DNA of 64,000 bases from Spirochaetae bacterium HGW-Spirochaetae-4 (GTDB lineage Bacteria; Spirochaetota; Spirochaetia; Sphaerochaetales; Sphaerochaetaceae), in NCBI GenBank assembly GCA_002839335.1, contig PGXU01000001.1, forward strand, positions 101,687-165,686, in the 5' to 3' direction. The position numbers and the translations under genes are program-made. This document shows positions 10,258 through 20,532 of the stretch, one piece after another. A model generated the notes under the pieces. The model made no database searches and was not told where the DNA came from. It saw nothing but the letters and a program-made list of their open reading frames with translations. The stretch's first letter is position 1. The number at the start of each line of letters is the position of its first letter.

Positions 10258-10812
10258 ATGGCAATTGTCATTGCTTCGGATATACATGGGTCCGCGCTCT
10301 GGACCCGACGTCTTTTGGATGCATGCGAGGCCGAACAGGCCTCGCAGTTGATTCTTCTGGGAGACCTGTTGTACCACGGTCCACGCAATCCGCTGCCCGA
10401 CGGGTATGATCCGAAGGCAGTGGTCGAGTTGCTCAACGCCCAATCCGAACGGATCATCGCTATTCGTGGGAATTGCGATTCCGAGGTCGATTCCATGGTG
10501 TTGCGCTTCCCGTTGGCCGAATCGGCTTGGATTGTGGTGGATGGGCATCGGTTCTACTGTTCCCATGGGCATCGCTTTCATGACGGGAATCCGCCTCCCA
10601 TGGCATCGGGAGACACCCTGCTGTTCGGCCATACCCATATCCATCTTCTGCAAGAGCGCGATGGAGTCTATTTCATGAATCCTGGTTCCGTCTCGTTGCC
10701 GAAACAGGATCGGGCACATACCTTTATGGTCTATAGTGCGAACGAGTGTCGCATAAAGGATTTCGATGGAGTCGTACTCGATTCAATTTCTTTTCCAAAT
10801 AGTGCCAGATGA
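10258..10812 (+). CDS. yfcE: Phosphodiesterase, YfcE/MJ0936 metallophosphatase family
   Basis: IVIASDIHGS, LGDLLYHGPRNPLPDGYDP, RGNCDSEVD, FGHTHIHLL, NPGSVSLPK. Confidence 0.9.
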   Translation: MAIVIASDIHGSALWTRRLLDACEAEQASQLILLGDLLYHGPRNPLPDGYDPKAVVELLNAQSERIIAIRGNCDSEVDSMVLRFPLAESAWIVVDGHRFYCSHGHRFHDGNPPPMASGDTLLFGHTHIHLLQERDGVYFMNPGSVSLPKQDRAHTFMVYSANECRIKDFDGVVLDSISFPNSAR

Positions 10813-10902
10813 AAAATGGGGAAGGGTCAAGCATGGTGACAGATTCCGTTATAACAGGGCTTGATAATAAAAGGTGGCCGCATTACTATTGATATACCAT
10901 TT

Positions 10903-10912
10903 ATGTATACAT
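10903..10912. promoter_or_regulatory. ATGTATACAT palindrome upstream of GntR gene, possible autoregulatory site
   Basis: Perfect 10-bp palindrome about 11 bp upstream of the GntR start. Confidence 0.35.
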
Positions 10913-10922
10913 ACGGGGTAAA

Positions 10923-11672
10923 ATGATGCAATTGAAGTACCAATCGGTTTTTATGGATATCCAAAACAAGATTTTGTCCGGGTATTGGCCCGAGGATGCG
11001 ATGATTCCGACCGAACTTGAACTATGCAAGAAGCATGACGTGAGCAGGATCACCGTGCGGAGGGCACTCGACGACTTGGTACAGATGGGATTGATCCGTC
11101 GTGCCCGTGGAAAGGGATCCTTTGTCTGCAAGACCAAACAGTATTCGGAGTACCGCAACGGGTTGGTAAGCCAAGACGGTGTCGAATACGATACACGGAT
11201 TTTCAACCGTATACTCGAGGATGCGACCTACGGTCCCAAGACCGAATTGGCGAAGACCATGCTGCCGTTGTTCAAGCGGAACCTGGAGAGCGGGGAAGGA
11301 ATAGTCAGGATACGGCTGTTGCGCCTGGTCGACGACCACCCGTACGCCGTCATGAGCATCTTCATGCCGGAGAGTATCTCCAATATCATAGACAGGGACA
11401 TGTTGGTCAGACGGTCCTTCCTGGATGTGTACGAGTTGTGCACCGGGGTCAAGATCGTGACGTTGCACCGTTCGGTGTCGGCGGTGATTCCCGATGACGA
11501 GCAGTGCAATCTCCTCGGAGCACGCAATGGGACTGCCCATTTGTGGATGAAGAATACCGCATGCCTGAAGGACGAGACACCGGTCGCGATCAACTATGCG
11601 CTCTACAACGGCAATCTCTTCGACTTTGCCGTAAGCATAGACTTGGACAATCCCCCGAAGGCTGCATTATAG
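10923..11672 (+). CDS. GntR family regulator with UTRA ligand domain
   Basis: LKYQSVFMDIQNKILSGYWPEDAMIPTELELCKKHDVSRITVRRALDDLVQMGLIRRARGKGSFV followed by UTRA-type region. Confidence 0.92.
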   Translation: MMQLKYQSVFMDIQNKILSGYWPEDAMIPTELELCKKHDVSRITVRRALDDLVQMGLIRRARGKGSFVCKTKQYSEYRNGLVSQDGVEYDTRIFNRILEDATYGPKTELAKTMLPLFKRNLESGEGIVRIRLLRLVDDHPYAVMSIFMPESISNIIDRDMLVRRSFLDVYELCTGVKIVTLHRSVSAVIPDDEQCNLLGARNGTAHLWMKNTACLKDETPVAINYALYNGNLFDFAVSIDLDNPPKAAL

Positions 11673-11767
11673 AAAATGTAAGGTGCGATACTTTACCCAT
11701 TGGGGGCAGTTTGGAAAACAGAGGCTAATTAAAACTTGGTTTGCTCTGGAATTTGATACCTTTTATT

Positions 11768-11795
11768 TTGACAATGCCCTTTTTTGTGTTAAAAT
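11768..11795 (+). promoter_or_regulatory. Promoter of acyl-CoA ligase gene (TTGACA-N16-TAAAAT)
   Basis: TTGACA 11768-11773, 16-bp spacer, TAAAAT 11790-11795. Confidence 0.6.
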
Positions 11796-11858
11796 TCTCA
11801 CCGAGAGGACACACGCCACCCAAGGCGTGTGTTGTCCTGTATCACAAGGAGTGAGACG

Positions 11859-13793
11859 ATGAGAACAATCATACGGATGCTACACGAGGCGGCCCAACGG
11901 TTTCCGTCGCGCGCTTATGCGACCAAGAAGACCGATGCCGGGTGGACCCCCTATTCGTATTGCCAGGTCGACAACGACTCGGACAAGATTGCGGCATATT
12001 GCATTGCAAAGGGGATAGAGCCCGAGTCTACCTTCGGGGTTCTGGCTGAAGGTCGTCCGGAATGGATTATCGCCGAGCTGGGTGTTATCAAGGCCCGTTG
12101 CATTTCGGTCCCACTCTCCATCAAGTTGAATCCGGAGGAGATTGCGTTCCGTCTTACCCATAGCGAAGCCAAGGGAATCGTGGCCAGTTCCAATACGCTG
12201 GACAATGTCTGCAAGGCTATCGCCACCATGGAGAACAAGCCGGTACTGTACTATCTCGATTCGCCCGATGACCGTTTGCAACGGCAAATCGAGGAGAACG
12301 GATGGAAAGAGGGTGTCGACTATGTCACCTGGGATGTCCTGACCGCGTCCGGTGAAGACATCCTCATTCGGGTTCCCGATATGGTCGACTCGGTCGTGGC
12401 GAAGATTGATGAGAACGATACGGTCAATATCTGCTACACCTCGGGTACGACCGGGAATCCCAAGGGCATCATGTTGACGCATCTGAACTATTGGGCCAAC
12501 AGCCACGATGCCGTTGAATTGTTCAAGCTTCCCGAAGAAACCTTCGAGACACTGATCGTGTTGCCGGTGGACCACTCCTTCGCACACACGGTCGGTATAT
12601 ACACTTCGATGCTCAAGGGCATCACCCTCCACTTCGTGGATGCGCGGGGGAGCAACGCCGCCATCATCCGCAATTTTCCGAAGAATCTGGGCGAAGTGAA
12701 TCCGGTATTCCTTATGACCGTTCCCTCGATCAGCGGTAATTTCATGAAGAAGATGACCCAGGGAATCGCGGAGAAGGGTCCGTTCATCGACGGCATTTTC
12801 CAACGCGGGCTGCAAGCCGGCATCAAACGCAATGGCGACGGGTTCAACAAACCCCCGCTCGGAGTCCAGTTGGCCACCTTCGTGCCCTATTCGATAGCCT
12901 CGTTGCTGGTGTTTCCCAAACTCCGCAAGGTATTCGGCAACCGCATCAAGTATTGTGTCGGGGGAGGAGCATTGCTCGAAGCCCGCCAACAGCATTTCTT
13001 CGCTGCAATCGGCGTACCGGTGTACCAAGGCTACGGCTTGACCGAGGCCGCACCCATAATCAGCTCCAACTCGCCCGAACGCTACAAGTTCGGAACTTCG
13101 GGTTCGGTCGCCCCCACGGTAACCTGCCGCATCATGAAAAGCGACACCGAGGAGGCGAAGGTCGGGGAGCGCGGGGAGATCGTCATCAAGGGCGACAATG
13201 TGATGAAGGGGTACTTCAAGAATCCAAAGGCGACAGCTGAAGTATTGCGCGAGGAGAACGGGGAGACCTGGTTGTGGACGGGTGACCTCGGTTATTACGA
13301 CGAGGACGGGTTCCTGGTGGTCACCGGTAGGGCAAAAGCCCTGTTGATCGGCAAGGATGGCGAGAAGTATTCACCGGAAGAGGTAGAGGAGGTCATGGTC
13401 AACCATACCGAGATGCTCAACCAGCTGCTGGTCTACAACGACCACAAGCCGACGACATCGGCATTGGTCACCCTGCAGGAAGATCTGGTGAGGAAGTTGA
13501 TCGCTGAAGAGCATCTGCAGACTCCCGAAGCAACATTGAGACGGATTCTCGACGTCTTGCGTGCATATGAACCGATAGCTATGAAGAGTATCCCGTCGCA
13601 GTGGATTCCATCACGGTTCGCACTGATCGCCAAGCCGTTCAGTGAAGCCGACGGTCTGGTCAACTCGACCATGAAGCTGGTCCGCTACAAGACAATCGAG
13701 TTCTACAAGAAGCGGATCGACGAGATGTATGAGAGCGAGCAGCTCAACGAACAGCGGAATCTTGAGGTGGTCAAGGAATTGTTCTTCTCCTAA
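11859..13793 (+). CDS. AMP-binding protein / long-chain acyl-CoA synthetase-like
   Basis: AMP-binding motif ICYTSGTTGNPKGIMLTHLNY; GYGLTEAAPIIS; WTGDLGYYDEDGFLVVTGR. Start at 11859 with ggag RBS. Confidence 0.88.
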   Translation: MRTIIRMLHEAAQRFPSRAYATKKTDAGWTPYSYCQVDNDSDKIAAYCIAKGIEPESTFGVLAEGRPEWIIAELGVIKARCISVPLSIKLNPEEIAFRLTHSEAKGIVASSNTLDNVCKAIATMENKPVLYYLDSPDDRLQRQIEENGWKEGVDYVTWDVLTASGEDILIRVPDMVDSVVAKIDENDTVNICYTSGTTGNPKGIMLTHLNYWANSHDAVELFKLPEETFETLIVLPVDHSFAHTVGIYTSMLKGITLHFVDARGSNAAIIRNFPKNLGEVNPVFLMTVPSISGNFMKKMTQGIAEKGPFIDGIFQRGLQAGIKRNGDGFNKPPLGVQLATFVPYSIASLLVFPKLRKVFGNRIKYCVGGGALLEARQQHFFAAIGVPVYQGYGLTEAAPIISSNSPERYKFGTSGSVAPTVTCRIMKSDTEEAKVGERGEIVIKGDNVMKGYFKNPKATAEVLREENGETWLWTGDLGYYDEDGFLVVTGRAKALLIGKDGEKYSPEEVEEVMVNHTEMLNQLLVYNDHKPTTSALVTLQEDLVRKLIAEEHLQTPEATLRRILDVLRAYEPIAMKSIPSQWIPSRFALIAKPFSEADGLVNSTMKLVRYKTIEFYKKRIDEMYESEQLNEQRNLEVVKELFFS

Positions 13794-13806
13794 CCACCAA
13801 CCATGG

Positions 13807-14196
13807 TCAACGGGAGGCTGTTGCCGAACAGTCCGCGCAGATGCCTTTGAGCACGATGCCATGTTCGGAAACGGTGAACCCCGTCTCATTGTGCAACCTG
13901 GTGTCGATCGCGGCGAACATGCCGAGGTCGACATCTGTTATGTTGCCGCAGGAAGAGCAGATCAGATGGCAATGCTCGTCGTTGCGTCCATCGTATCGGA
14001 TTTTTGCTGATCCCGTTGCCTCGAGCTTGCGCACGTTCCCCAGTTCGACAAGAAGACCGAGATTCCGGTAGACGGTGCCCAGGCTGATGCTGGGCATGTG
14101 CTTCTTTACGGCTACATACACTTCTTCGGCGGTCGGGTGGACTTCGGATCTTCTCAAGGTCTCAAGAATCAATTCCCGTTGGCGCGAGTATTTCAT
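13807..14196 (-). CDS. Fur family regulator (PerR-like)
   Basis: YSRQRELILETLRRSEVHPTAEEVYVAVKKHMPSISLGTVYRNLGLLVELG; HCHLICSSCGNITDVD. Confidence 0.9.
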   Translation of the reverse strand: MKYSRQRELILETLRRSEVHPTAEEVYVAVKKHMPSISLGTVYRNLGLLVELGNVRKLEATGSAKIRYDGRNDEHCHLICSSCGNITDVDLGMFAAIDTRLHNETGFTVSEHGIVLKGICADCSATASR

Positions 14197-14590
14197 CGGG
14201 TTTCTCCTTTTGGGTTTTGATAAGTATCAAATGGATGGTGACGATAGTTCCGATTGTTCCCAATACGATAATGACAAGCGGGGTTCGGACCAATGCCGCC
14301 GAAATACCCAGGCCGAGCCACAACCAGATGATTGCCCTGATCTTCGTCTTGCGGGGCACGCCTTCATGTGTCCTCCAGTGGCGCAGATAGCTGCCGAACA
14401 ACCTGCTCTCCTCCAACCTCTTCGCCATGCGCGGGCTGGAGAGGGAAAAGCATGCCGCCGACAGCAATACGAACGGGGTTGTAGGGAGTATAGGCAAAAT
14501 TATACCTATTGCTCCAAGCAGCAGGCTTATGCTGCCCGCTATGGACAAGGCGATACGCTTTACGGTTCCTTTCTTCTTGATCTTTTTCAT
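14162..14590 (-). CDS. DUF454/YbaN family small membrane protein
   Basis: LGAIGIILPILPTTPFVLLSAACFSLSSPRMAKRL, typical YbaN; overlaps Fur start by 35 nt. Confidence 0.85.
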   Translation of the reverse strand: MKKIKKKGTVKRIALSIAGSISLLLGAIGIILPILPTTPFVLLSAACFSLSSPRMAKRLEESRLFGSYLRHWRTHEGVPRKTKIRAIIWLWLGLGISAALVRTPLVIIVLGTIGTIVTIHLILIKTQKEKPDEILAPTGIDS

Positions 14591-14829
14591 AGTCCTCAAC
14601 TAATAATGGTTACTATTTCGAAATAGCATGTTTTTAATTGTCATGTCAACAATATGGTGTTACATTTGCAACCTACAGGTGTTTATGTGGTAGTTGTAGT
14701 GGAAAAATTCAAATTTACATCACGCGATATGACGAATATATGTGTAAAATGAAGCTTCCACTAGTCGAATGTTATAAAATTGTATACCCTGTAGCTAGGG
14801 GAGATACCCTTTTTCAAGGAGGACCAAGT

Positions 14830-16146
14830 ATGAGAATGAGAAAATTGGCGTTCCTATTAGTACCGATTCTATTAATCACCATCGTTTCGTGTGATGGGGA
14901 TATTTTTGGCAATCTAAGTGATTTCATGGGCCAGACTGGCACAAATATCTATGCGGAGAATGGACTCGTAACCATAGACACCTCGCAAGGTGCGGCTGTG
15001 GTCGATGCTACCGGTAGCATTTTGGATTTGGAAGAGCCTACGGCTCCTGTTGATCCCTTGAATCCTACGGTTGACGAGACGGCTGCTATCGAGGCGTATG
15101 AAGAAGCCTATGAGGCTGAAGTCGAGACAGTGAAGACCACAATCACCGAGGCTCTTACCTCGCCACAAAAGACCGAAGCCTTGGTTGAAGCCTTGGAGAC
15201 TCCGCTTACCGATCCAACCGATATTCCTACCAAGGTGACCGACGTCATTACAGAGATGGAAACCGAATTGGGGATAACCATTGCCGATCCGGTGACCGAA
15301 GGCGATCTTGTCACGTTGATCCTGATCACCGATCTCTATGAATCCGCCGCCCCACTTGTGGCTCTATTGGATGATGGAGACGATACCAATGATCCTACTG
15401 AAGAGGAGTTGTTGCAGCTCGTTTCCGATGCGCTGCAGGTTGTGGATATAGTCAATACGGTTTCTCCCACAGGAGCCATCAGCCTGGATGATATCCTTTC
15501 CAACTTGATCGACGATCCGGAACTCTTGGATCAGATCATGGGCAGGTCCTCCACAACATCGCGGGATGTGCCACCGGTTGAAGACGGCGATGATCCGATG
15601 ACCTTCATAGAGCCTATCTTCGCGACAGTCATCAATTCGATCGGGACCACCGGTACTGGTGATACGGAAGTCATTATATCTGCAAATCTGCAGAGTGCTG
15701 TGAGAAGCTTCGCCATCATCCGCTCCTCCTATGAGCAGATGGCTCCGGCGATTGCCGCCAGCGGTGCCGAGCTTGAACTCACCGATGTCATCAACTATGT
15801 ATTGAGTGTCGTGTTCACCGAGGCGGATGCGTTCTTCCAGACCGTTCCAGGATCGATTACCTTTGAACAGGCCCTCAACGATGTCATTTTCTGGATGAAC
15901 CAGGATGCAACGTATCAAGATACGAACAAGCCTGCATTTGTCGATGCTATTACCGACTGGGAAGTGGAGTTTGAGGAGTACCGTGCATTGTACCCGGCCA
16001 AATTTGGTGACGATGATACCATACCACGTACAGTAGGTTCGATCGAACGGACTTTGGATGCTTTGATCGAAGCCCTACCTGGTGACAACACACTCATAAC
16101 CGATGCCATCGATGATCTCTTTGGCACCGACGAGCCGACGGTTTAA
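14830..16146 (+). CDS. Putative lipoprotein, acidic, unknown function
   Basis: Strong RBS (aaggagga), signal peptide with lipobox MRMRKLAFLLVPILLITIVSC; start corrected from 14638. Confidence 0.75.
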   Translation: MRMRKLAFLLVPILLITIVSCDGDIFGNLSDFMGQTGTNIYAENGLVTIDTSQGAAVVDATGSILDLEEPTAPVDPLNPTVDETAAIEAYEEAYEAEVETVKTTITEALTSPQKTEALVEALETPLTDPTDIPTKVTDVITEMETELGITIADPVTEGDLVTLILITDLYESAAPLVALLDDGDDTNDPTEEELLQLVSDALQVVDIVNTVSPTGAISLDDILSNLIDDPELLDQIMGRSSTTSRDVPPVEDGDDPMTFIEPIFATVINSIGTTGTGDTEVIISANLQSAVRSFAIIRSSYEQMAPAIAASGAELELTDVINYVLSVVFTEADAFFQTVPGSITFEQALNDVIFWMNQDATYQDTNKPAFVDAITDWEVEFEEYRALYPAKFGDDDTIPRTVGSIERTLDALIEALPGDNTLITDAIDDLFGTDEPTV

Positions 16147-16157
16147 GGAGGCGGAAT

Positions 16158-17414
16158 ATGAAAAAGAAATTGATTATCAGTCTGTTGGTATTGCTTCTGG
16201 TCGGTTCAAGCCTCTTTGCCTATACCTTTCCAGACTTCTATTATCCCTTGACCTCCTTCCGGCCGATCAGTGCCAGGACGGAAGCCATGGGCGGAGCCGG
16301 TCTTTCGACCGCCTCCGGTGCGGATGCGTTCTTCATGAACCCGGCGAATCTTGCCTCGCGCAGATTCAGCCTCTATCTTCCCGCTGTTTCGGTGACAGTC
16401 TTCAACCCGAAGGCAATCATCGACTCCGGAATCATCGAGGATATCCAGGAGAATGAGGATCCCGATACCCTTGCCACCACAGTGGTGAACAAGTACATGG
16501 GGATTGTGAGCGCAGGAAGGGGTGAAGTAGTGACCACCGATGTGGCCATGTCCTTTACCGGCGGTGGATTCGGAATCGGTATGCAGGTGCAGGAACAATT
16601 GCACACCTACAGTACCGACGGCCAGTTGACCTCCGACAAGATCATTGCCGAGATCAACGCAGCGGCTTCGGTCGGATTCGGTTTCAGGCTGGACTTCATT
16701 CCTGAAATCCTGTCGGTCGATGTCGGAGCTACGGCAAGACCCACATACAAAGCCTATTCGAACAAGATCGGTGCGAACGAGATCATCAATATCGCCGATG
16801 ACGACGACCCCGCGCAGAAGTTCATGTCGGAGTACCCGGTGGCAGCCGGTTGGGCAGTTCCCGTCGATGTCGGTGTGAATGTGAACCTTCCTGTCGGCCT
16901 GCGGGTCTCTGCGGTAGCGCGGAACCTCAACGGCAAGTACACCATGACCCAGTACGATGTTTCAGGTGATTGGGTCAACGAGATGATGGAATTCATGGGG
17001 TCGGACCCTGCATATACAGGGACCCCGGGAACAACGACCGAATACGAGTACACGGTTCCGTGGACCCTCGATTTCGGATTCGGCTGGATTCCCGAACTTG
17101 GCGGACTTGGCAGACTCCTGAGACCTTCATTCGCTTTCGATCTGGTCGATGTTGTCACCCTTGCCGAAAGCATGGAAACCGATGAGGATGCATACCTGAA
17201 CCACCTTCGCTTCGGTGCCGAAGCCAAGCTGTTCTCCATGGTCGATGTCCGAGCCGGTATCAACCAGGGCTACCTCTCGCTCGGTGTCGGACTGGACTTG
17301 TTCGTCATCCATATCGATGCCTCGTACTACTGGCGTGAGTACGGTGCTGAAATCGGAGACAAACCGATCGATGCGCTGACCGTCAGGTTCAACCTGGGTG
17401 TCGACGGAAGATAG
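16158..17414 (+). CDS. Outer-membrane beta-barrel protein (FadL/UPF0164-like)
   Basis: Signal peptide MKKKLIISLLVLLLVGSSLFA; RPISARTEAMGGAGLSTASGADAFFMNPANLA; C-terminal barrel strands. Confidence 0.7.
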   Translation: MKKKLIISLLVLLLVGSSLFAYTFPDFYYPLTSFRPISARTEAMGGAGLSTASGADAFFMNPANLASRRFSLYLPAVSVTVFNPKAIIDSGIIEDIQENEDPDTLATTVVNKYMGIVSAGRGEVVTTDVAMSFTGGGFGIGMQVQEQLHTYSTDGQLTSDKIIAEINAAASVGFGFRLDFIPEILSVDVGATARPTYKAYSNKIGANEIINIADDDDPAQKFMSEYPVAAGWAVPVDVGVNVNLPVGLRVSAVARNLNGKYTMTQYDVSGDWVNEMMEFMGSDPAYTGTPGTTTEYEYTVPWTLDFGFGWIPELGGLGRLLRPSFAFDLVDVVTLAESMETDEDAYLNHLRFGAEAKLFSMVDVRAGINQGYLSLGVGLDLFVIHIDASYYWREYGAEIGDKPIDALTVRFNLGVDGR

Positions 17415-17436
17415 TACCTTTCAATTCACGGAATAC

Positions 17437-17465
17437 GACCTCTCCTTCGGGGGAGGTCTTTTTTT
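17437..17465 (+). terminator. Rho-independent terminator
   Basis: gacctctcc-ttcg-ggggaggtc followed by ttttttt. Confidence 0.9.
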
Positions 17466-17617
17466 CGCGATTCGGAATTTCAGGATGTTATTGAGGTAAC
17501 TACAGTGCTACTTATACGAACACAATGTAAAATTATTACTGTACCTGTGCATATACATATGGTATGCTCTCCAGTGGAAAATACTTGCCGTCGGGCAAAA
17601 TCAAGGGAGCGTATACT

Positions 17618-19234
17618 ATGACGGATTTTGGACTTTGGGGACTCATTCCCCCAGTTCTCACTATCGCATTGGCGTTCATCACCAAGGATGTCGTCATCTC
17701 ATTGTTTCTCGGAATCCTTTCGGGGACACTCATCGTCGCGGGAGGAAACCCGTTTGCCGCACTCGTCAACCTTTCGGACGTGGTTGCCGGCTCACTGAAC
17801 GATGGATGGAATATCCGCATCTTCCTCTTCTGTGCATTGTTGGGAGGACTGGTCGGACTCCTTTCCAAGACAGGGGCAGCCAAAGCCTTCGGCCGTTGGG
17901 CAGCCTCCAGGGTCCGTACCGGAAAAGCCAGCCTGCTCATGACCTGGGTGTTCGGTCTGATCATCTTTATCGACGACTACTTCAACAGTCTCGCGGTCGG
18001 AACCGTCATGCGGCCGATCACCGACAAGAACGGTATCCCCCGTGCCAAGCTCGCCTATATCCTCGATTCGACTGCCGCCCCCGTGTGCATCATCGCGCCG
18101 GTGTCCAGTTGGGTCATCACCGTCATGTCGATCGTGAAGGGCTCCGAGGGTTTCGAGCAGTTGGGAATCACCGAGTTCGAATTCTTCATCCGATCGATTC
18201 CCTATAATATCTACGCACTACTTACCATCATCATGGTGTTGGTCATTATCCTGACCAGCCGGGACTTCGGACCCATGGCAGCCTCCAACCGCTACCACGA
18301 GACCACCGGCAGCCTCTACAATGAAGCCTATGGCGACGCACCCGGAGAAGTCGCTGAAATCGGTGGCAATGACCGGGCCAAACCGATGGACATGTTGTTT
18401 CCGATTGTCGTCCTTATCATCTCGGCCGTCGTATTCTTCCCTGTCACCACATGGCTCGGATCCATCGATGGGGAAAGCATCACCAGCATGTCCCAGGCTA
18501 TGGGAAGCATGTCCTTTGGAGATGCGTTCGCCAATACCGACGCATCGTACGCCTTGTTCTATTCGGTCATCTTCACGCTGACCATCACCTTCATCTACTA
18601 TTTCGCGCGTCGCTTGTTTACCATCAAGGAAGCCTCCGAAGCGCTCAAGGAAGGAATCGGTTCCATGGTTCCCGCGTTGCTGATCCTCACCATGGCCTGG
18701 ACCATCGGAAGCATCATCAAGTCTTCTCCTGAGGACGGAGGTCTCGGATTGGCCTCGTTCCTCTCCGAAGCTGTGGTCTCTGGTGGATTCCCCCTCGCAT
18801 TGGTTCCTATGATCGTCTTCGGTCTTTCGGCACTCATCGCGTTCTCCACAGGTACATCCTGGGGCACCTTCGCCATCATGATTCCGATCACCATGCCAAT
18901 CATCGCTGGTCTCGCCAAAGCCAAGGGTCTTCCTGTGGAAGGCATGTCGCACGCCATGTTCCTTGGTGTCAGTGCAGTGTTGGGAGGGTCTGTATTCGGT
19001 GACCATGCATCACCCATTTCGGATACGACGATCCTCTCTTCGACCGGTGCGAGCTGTCCCCACCTCGAGCACGTCAGCACCCAGATGCCCTATGCCCTGT
19101 TCGTTGCGGTGTGTTCCCTGGTAGGCTTCCTGTTGGGAGGCCTGTTCCTGAACGCCATCGTCGCTTGGATCGGTGCGATTGCGTTGTTCATCGTCGGAAT
19201 GGTCTTTTTGCCTCGTATCTATCGCAAGGCATGA
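17618..19234 (+). CDS. Na+/H+ antiporter NhaC family protein
   Basis: MTDFGLWGLIPPVLTIALAFITKDVVISLFLGILSG; GLIIFIDDYFNSLAVGTVMRPITDKNGIPRAKLAYILDSTAAPVCIIAPVSSW; GSVFGDHASPISDTTILSS. Confidence 0.9.
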   Translation: MTDFGLWGLIPPVLTIALAFITKDVVISLFLGILSGTLIVAGGNPFAALVNLSDVVAGSLNDGWNIRIFLFCALLGGLVGLLSKTGAAKAFGRWAASRVRTGKASLLMTWVFGLIIFIDDYFNSLAVGTVMRPITDKNGIPRAKLAYILDSTAAPVCIIAPVSSWVITVMSIVKGSEGFEQLGITEFEFFIRSIPYNIYALLTIIMVLVIILTSRDFGPMAASNRYHETTGSLYNEAYGDAPGEVAEIGGNDRAKPMDMLFPIVVLIISAVVFFPVTTWLGSIDGESITSMSQAMGSMSFGDAFANTDASYALFYSVIFTLTITFIYYFARRLFTIKEASEALKEGIGSMVPALLILTMAWTIGSIIKSSPEDGGLGLASFLSEAVVSGGFPLALVPMIVFGLSALIAFSTGTSWGTFAIMIPITMPIIAGLAKAKGLPVEGMSHAMFLGVSAVLGGSVFGDHASPISDTTILSSTGASCPHLEHVSTQMPYALFVAVCSLVGFLLGGLFLNAIVAWIGAIALFIVGMVFLPRIYRKA

Positions 19235-19254
19235 TACCGTGGTAGTATAGCTCT

Positions 19255-20487
19255 ATGAAAACGCCCATGGAGTTATCTGTGAACATGGTAAAGATCACAC
19301 CAAAGGTCCAGCCTTACCCATGGGGGGATGATTCGTTCATCCCCTCGTTGCTTGGAAAGAAGCCCGATGGGAAACCCCAGGCCGAATTGTGGTTTGGGAC
19401 CCATCCCGGTGGAGAGTCCGCATTGCCCGACAGCGAACCGCTGGGAGATTTTCTACGGGACCACGACAAGGAGTTCTTGGGAGAAGAGCAGGTGAAACGG
19501 CACGGGAAGGAACTTCCGTTCCTTCTGAAAGTGCTTGCGATTGCCCAGCCATTGTCTTTGCAGGTTCACCCGAGTGCCGAGCAGGCGTTGCATGGGTATA
19601 CCGAAGAGTTGCCGCGGCATGTGGATATCCCCCAGGACCAATGGAACTACAAGGATGGTCGCCAGAAGGCCGAGGTGCTCTACGCGCTTACGCCGGTGAC
19701 GGCCATGTGCGGGTTCCTACCGATCGCGAAGTTGTCGGCAAACCTCTTGCGATTGCTGCCATACCAGTTTCCCCTGGTGTTCCCTTTCCTTCAGGAACCG
19801 GAGGAAAAGGACGAGGCTCGGTTGCTTCAGCGGTTCTTCACCACGCTCTATACCTTGGAACAGGAACAACGGAAGCTGCTGTTGACGGAGTTCAAGGAGA
19901 ATCTCGAGCTCCTTCAAGAAGATTCCTACACCGTCGACGGGAATTGGCTGACACCTGGCGGAATCGCCCGGTTGTGCCTGGAGTCGTACCCCGATGATCC
20001 GGGTGTGTTCGCACCGTTCTTCCTGCATGTCCTGCATCTCAAACCAGGTGAAGCGGTGTACCTCGAACCCAGGACCCTCCATGCGTATGTCCGGGGGCAT
20101 GGAATCGAACTCATGTCGAACAGCGACAATGTCTTGCGGGGCGGATTGACGAACAAGAAGGTCGATGTTCCCGAATTGTTGCAGACACTCGCATTCAAGG
20201 CCTACAACGCCGGACTGTGTCCGCAGATCAGGGATACGAACAATCGCCTGAATATCCTTGCTCCGACCGACGATTTCCTCCTTGGAGTATATGAGCGGGG
20301 GACCTATCATGTGGGCAATCGGTTTTCGATCGAATTCCTCCTCTGCAGTGAAGGTACGGCGGAGGTCGTGAAGGACAATCAGACCCACAAACTTGCACAA
20401 GGGGAGTGTCTTGTTGTCGCCTCTTCGGTCGATTCGTATAGGATCACTGTCAAGGGAAAGGTGTTCAGCGCTTCGGTTCCCGGTTGA
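19255..20487 (+). CDS. manA: Mannose-6-phosphate isomerase, class I
   Basis: PYPWGDDSFIPSLLGKK, AELWFGTHPGG, LSLQVHPSAEQA, PRTLHAYVRGHGIELMSNSDNVLRGGLTNKKVDV. Start could be 19285. Confidence 0.9.
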   Translation: MKTPMELSVNMVKITPKVQPYPWGDDSFIPSLLGKKPDGKPQAELWFGTHPGGESALPDSEPLGDFLRDHDKEFLGEEQVKRHGKELPFLLKVLAIAQPLSLQVHPSAEQALHGYTEELPRHVDIPQDQWNYKDGRQKAEVLYALTPVTAMCGFLPIAKLSANLLRLLPYQFPLVFPFLQEPEEKDEARLLQRFFTTLYTLEQEQRKLLLTEFKENLELLQEDSYTVDGNWLTPGGIARLCLESYPDDPGVFAPFFLHVLHLKPGEAVYLEPRTLHAYVRGHGIELMSNSDNVLRGGLTNKKVDVPELLQTLAFKAYNAGLCPQIRDTNNRLNILAPTDDFLLGVYERGTYHVGNRFSIEFLLCSEGTAEVVKDNQTHKLAQGECLVVASSVDSYRITVKGKVFSASVPG

Positions 20488-20532
20488 CCATCACGATGGA
20501 GCAATCGCACCGAATCGTGGTATACTCGCCGT

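Noticed and set aside
8842-10719. 625-aa minus-strand ORF
   Set aside because: Shadow across UxaE and YfcE, spanning two well-supported genes.
13807-14599. Overlap of Fur and DUF454 genes as a possible overprinting oddity
   Set aside because: Only a 35-nt overlap at the DUF454 3' end/Fur start; ordinary translational overlap.
14600-14625. taataatggttactatt as a Fur/PerR box before the DUF454-Fur genes
   Set aside because: Only about 5 of 8 symmetric positions match; too weak to call.
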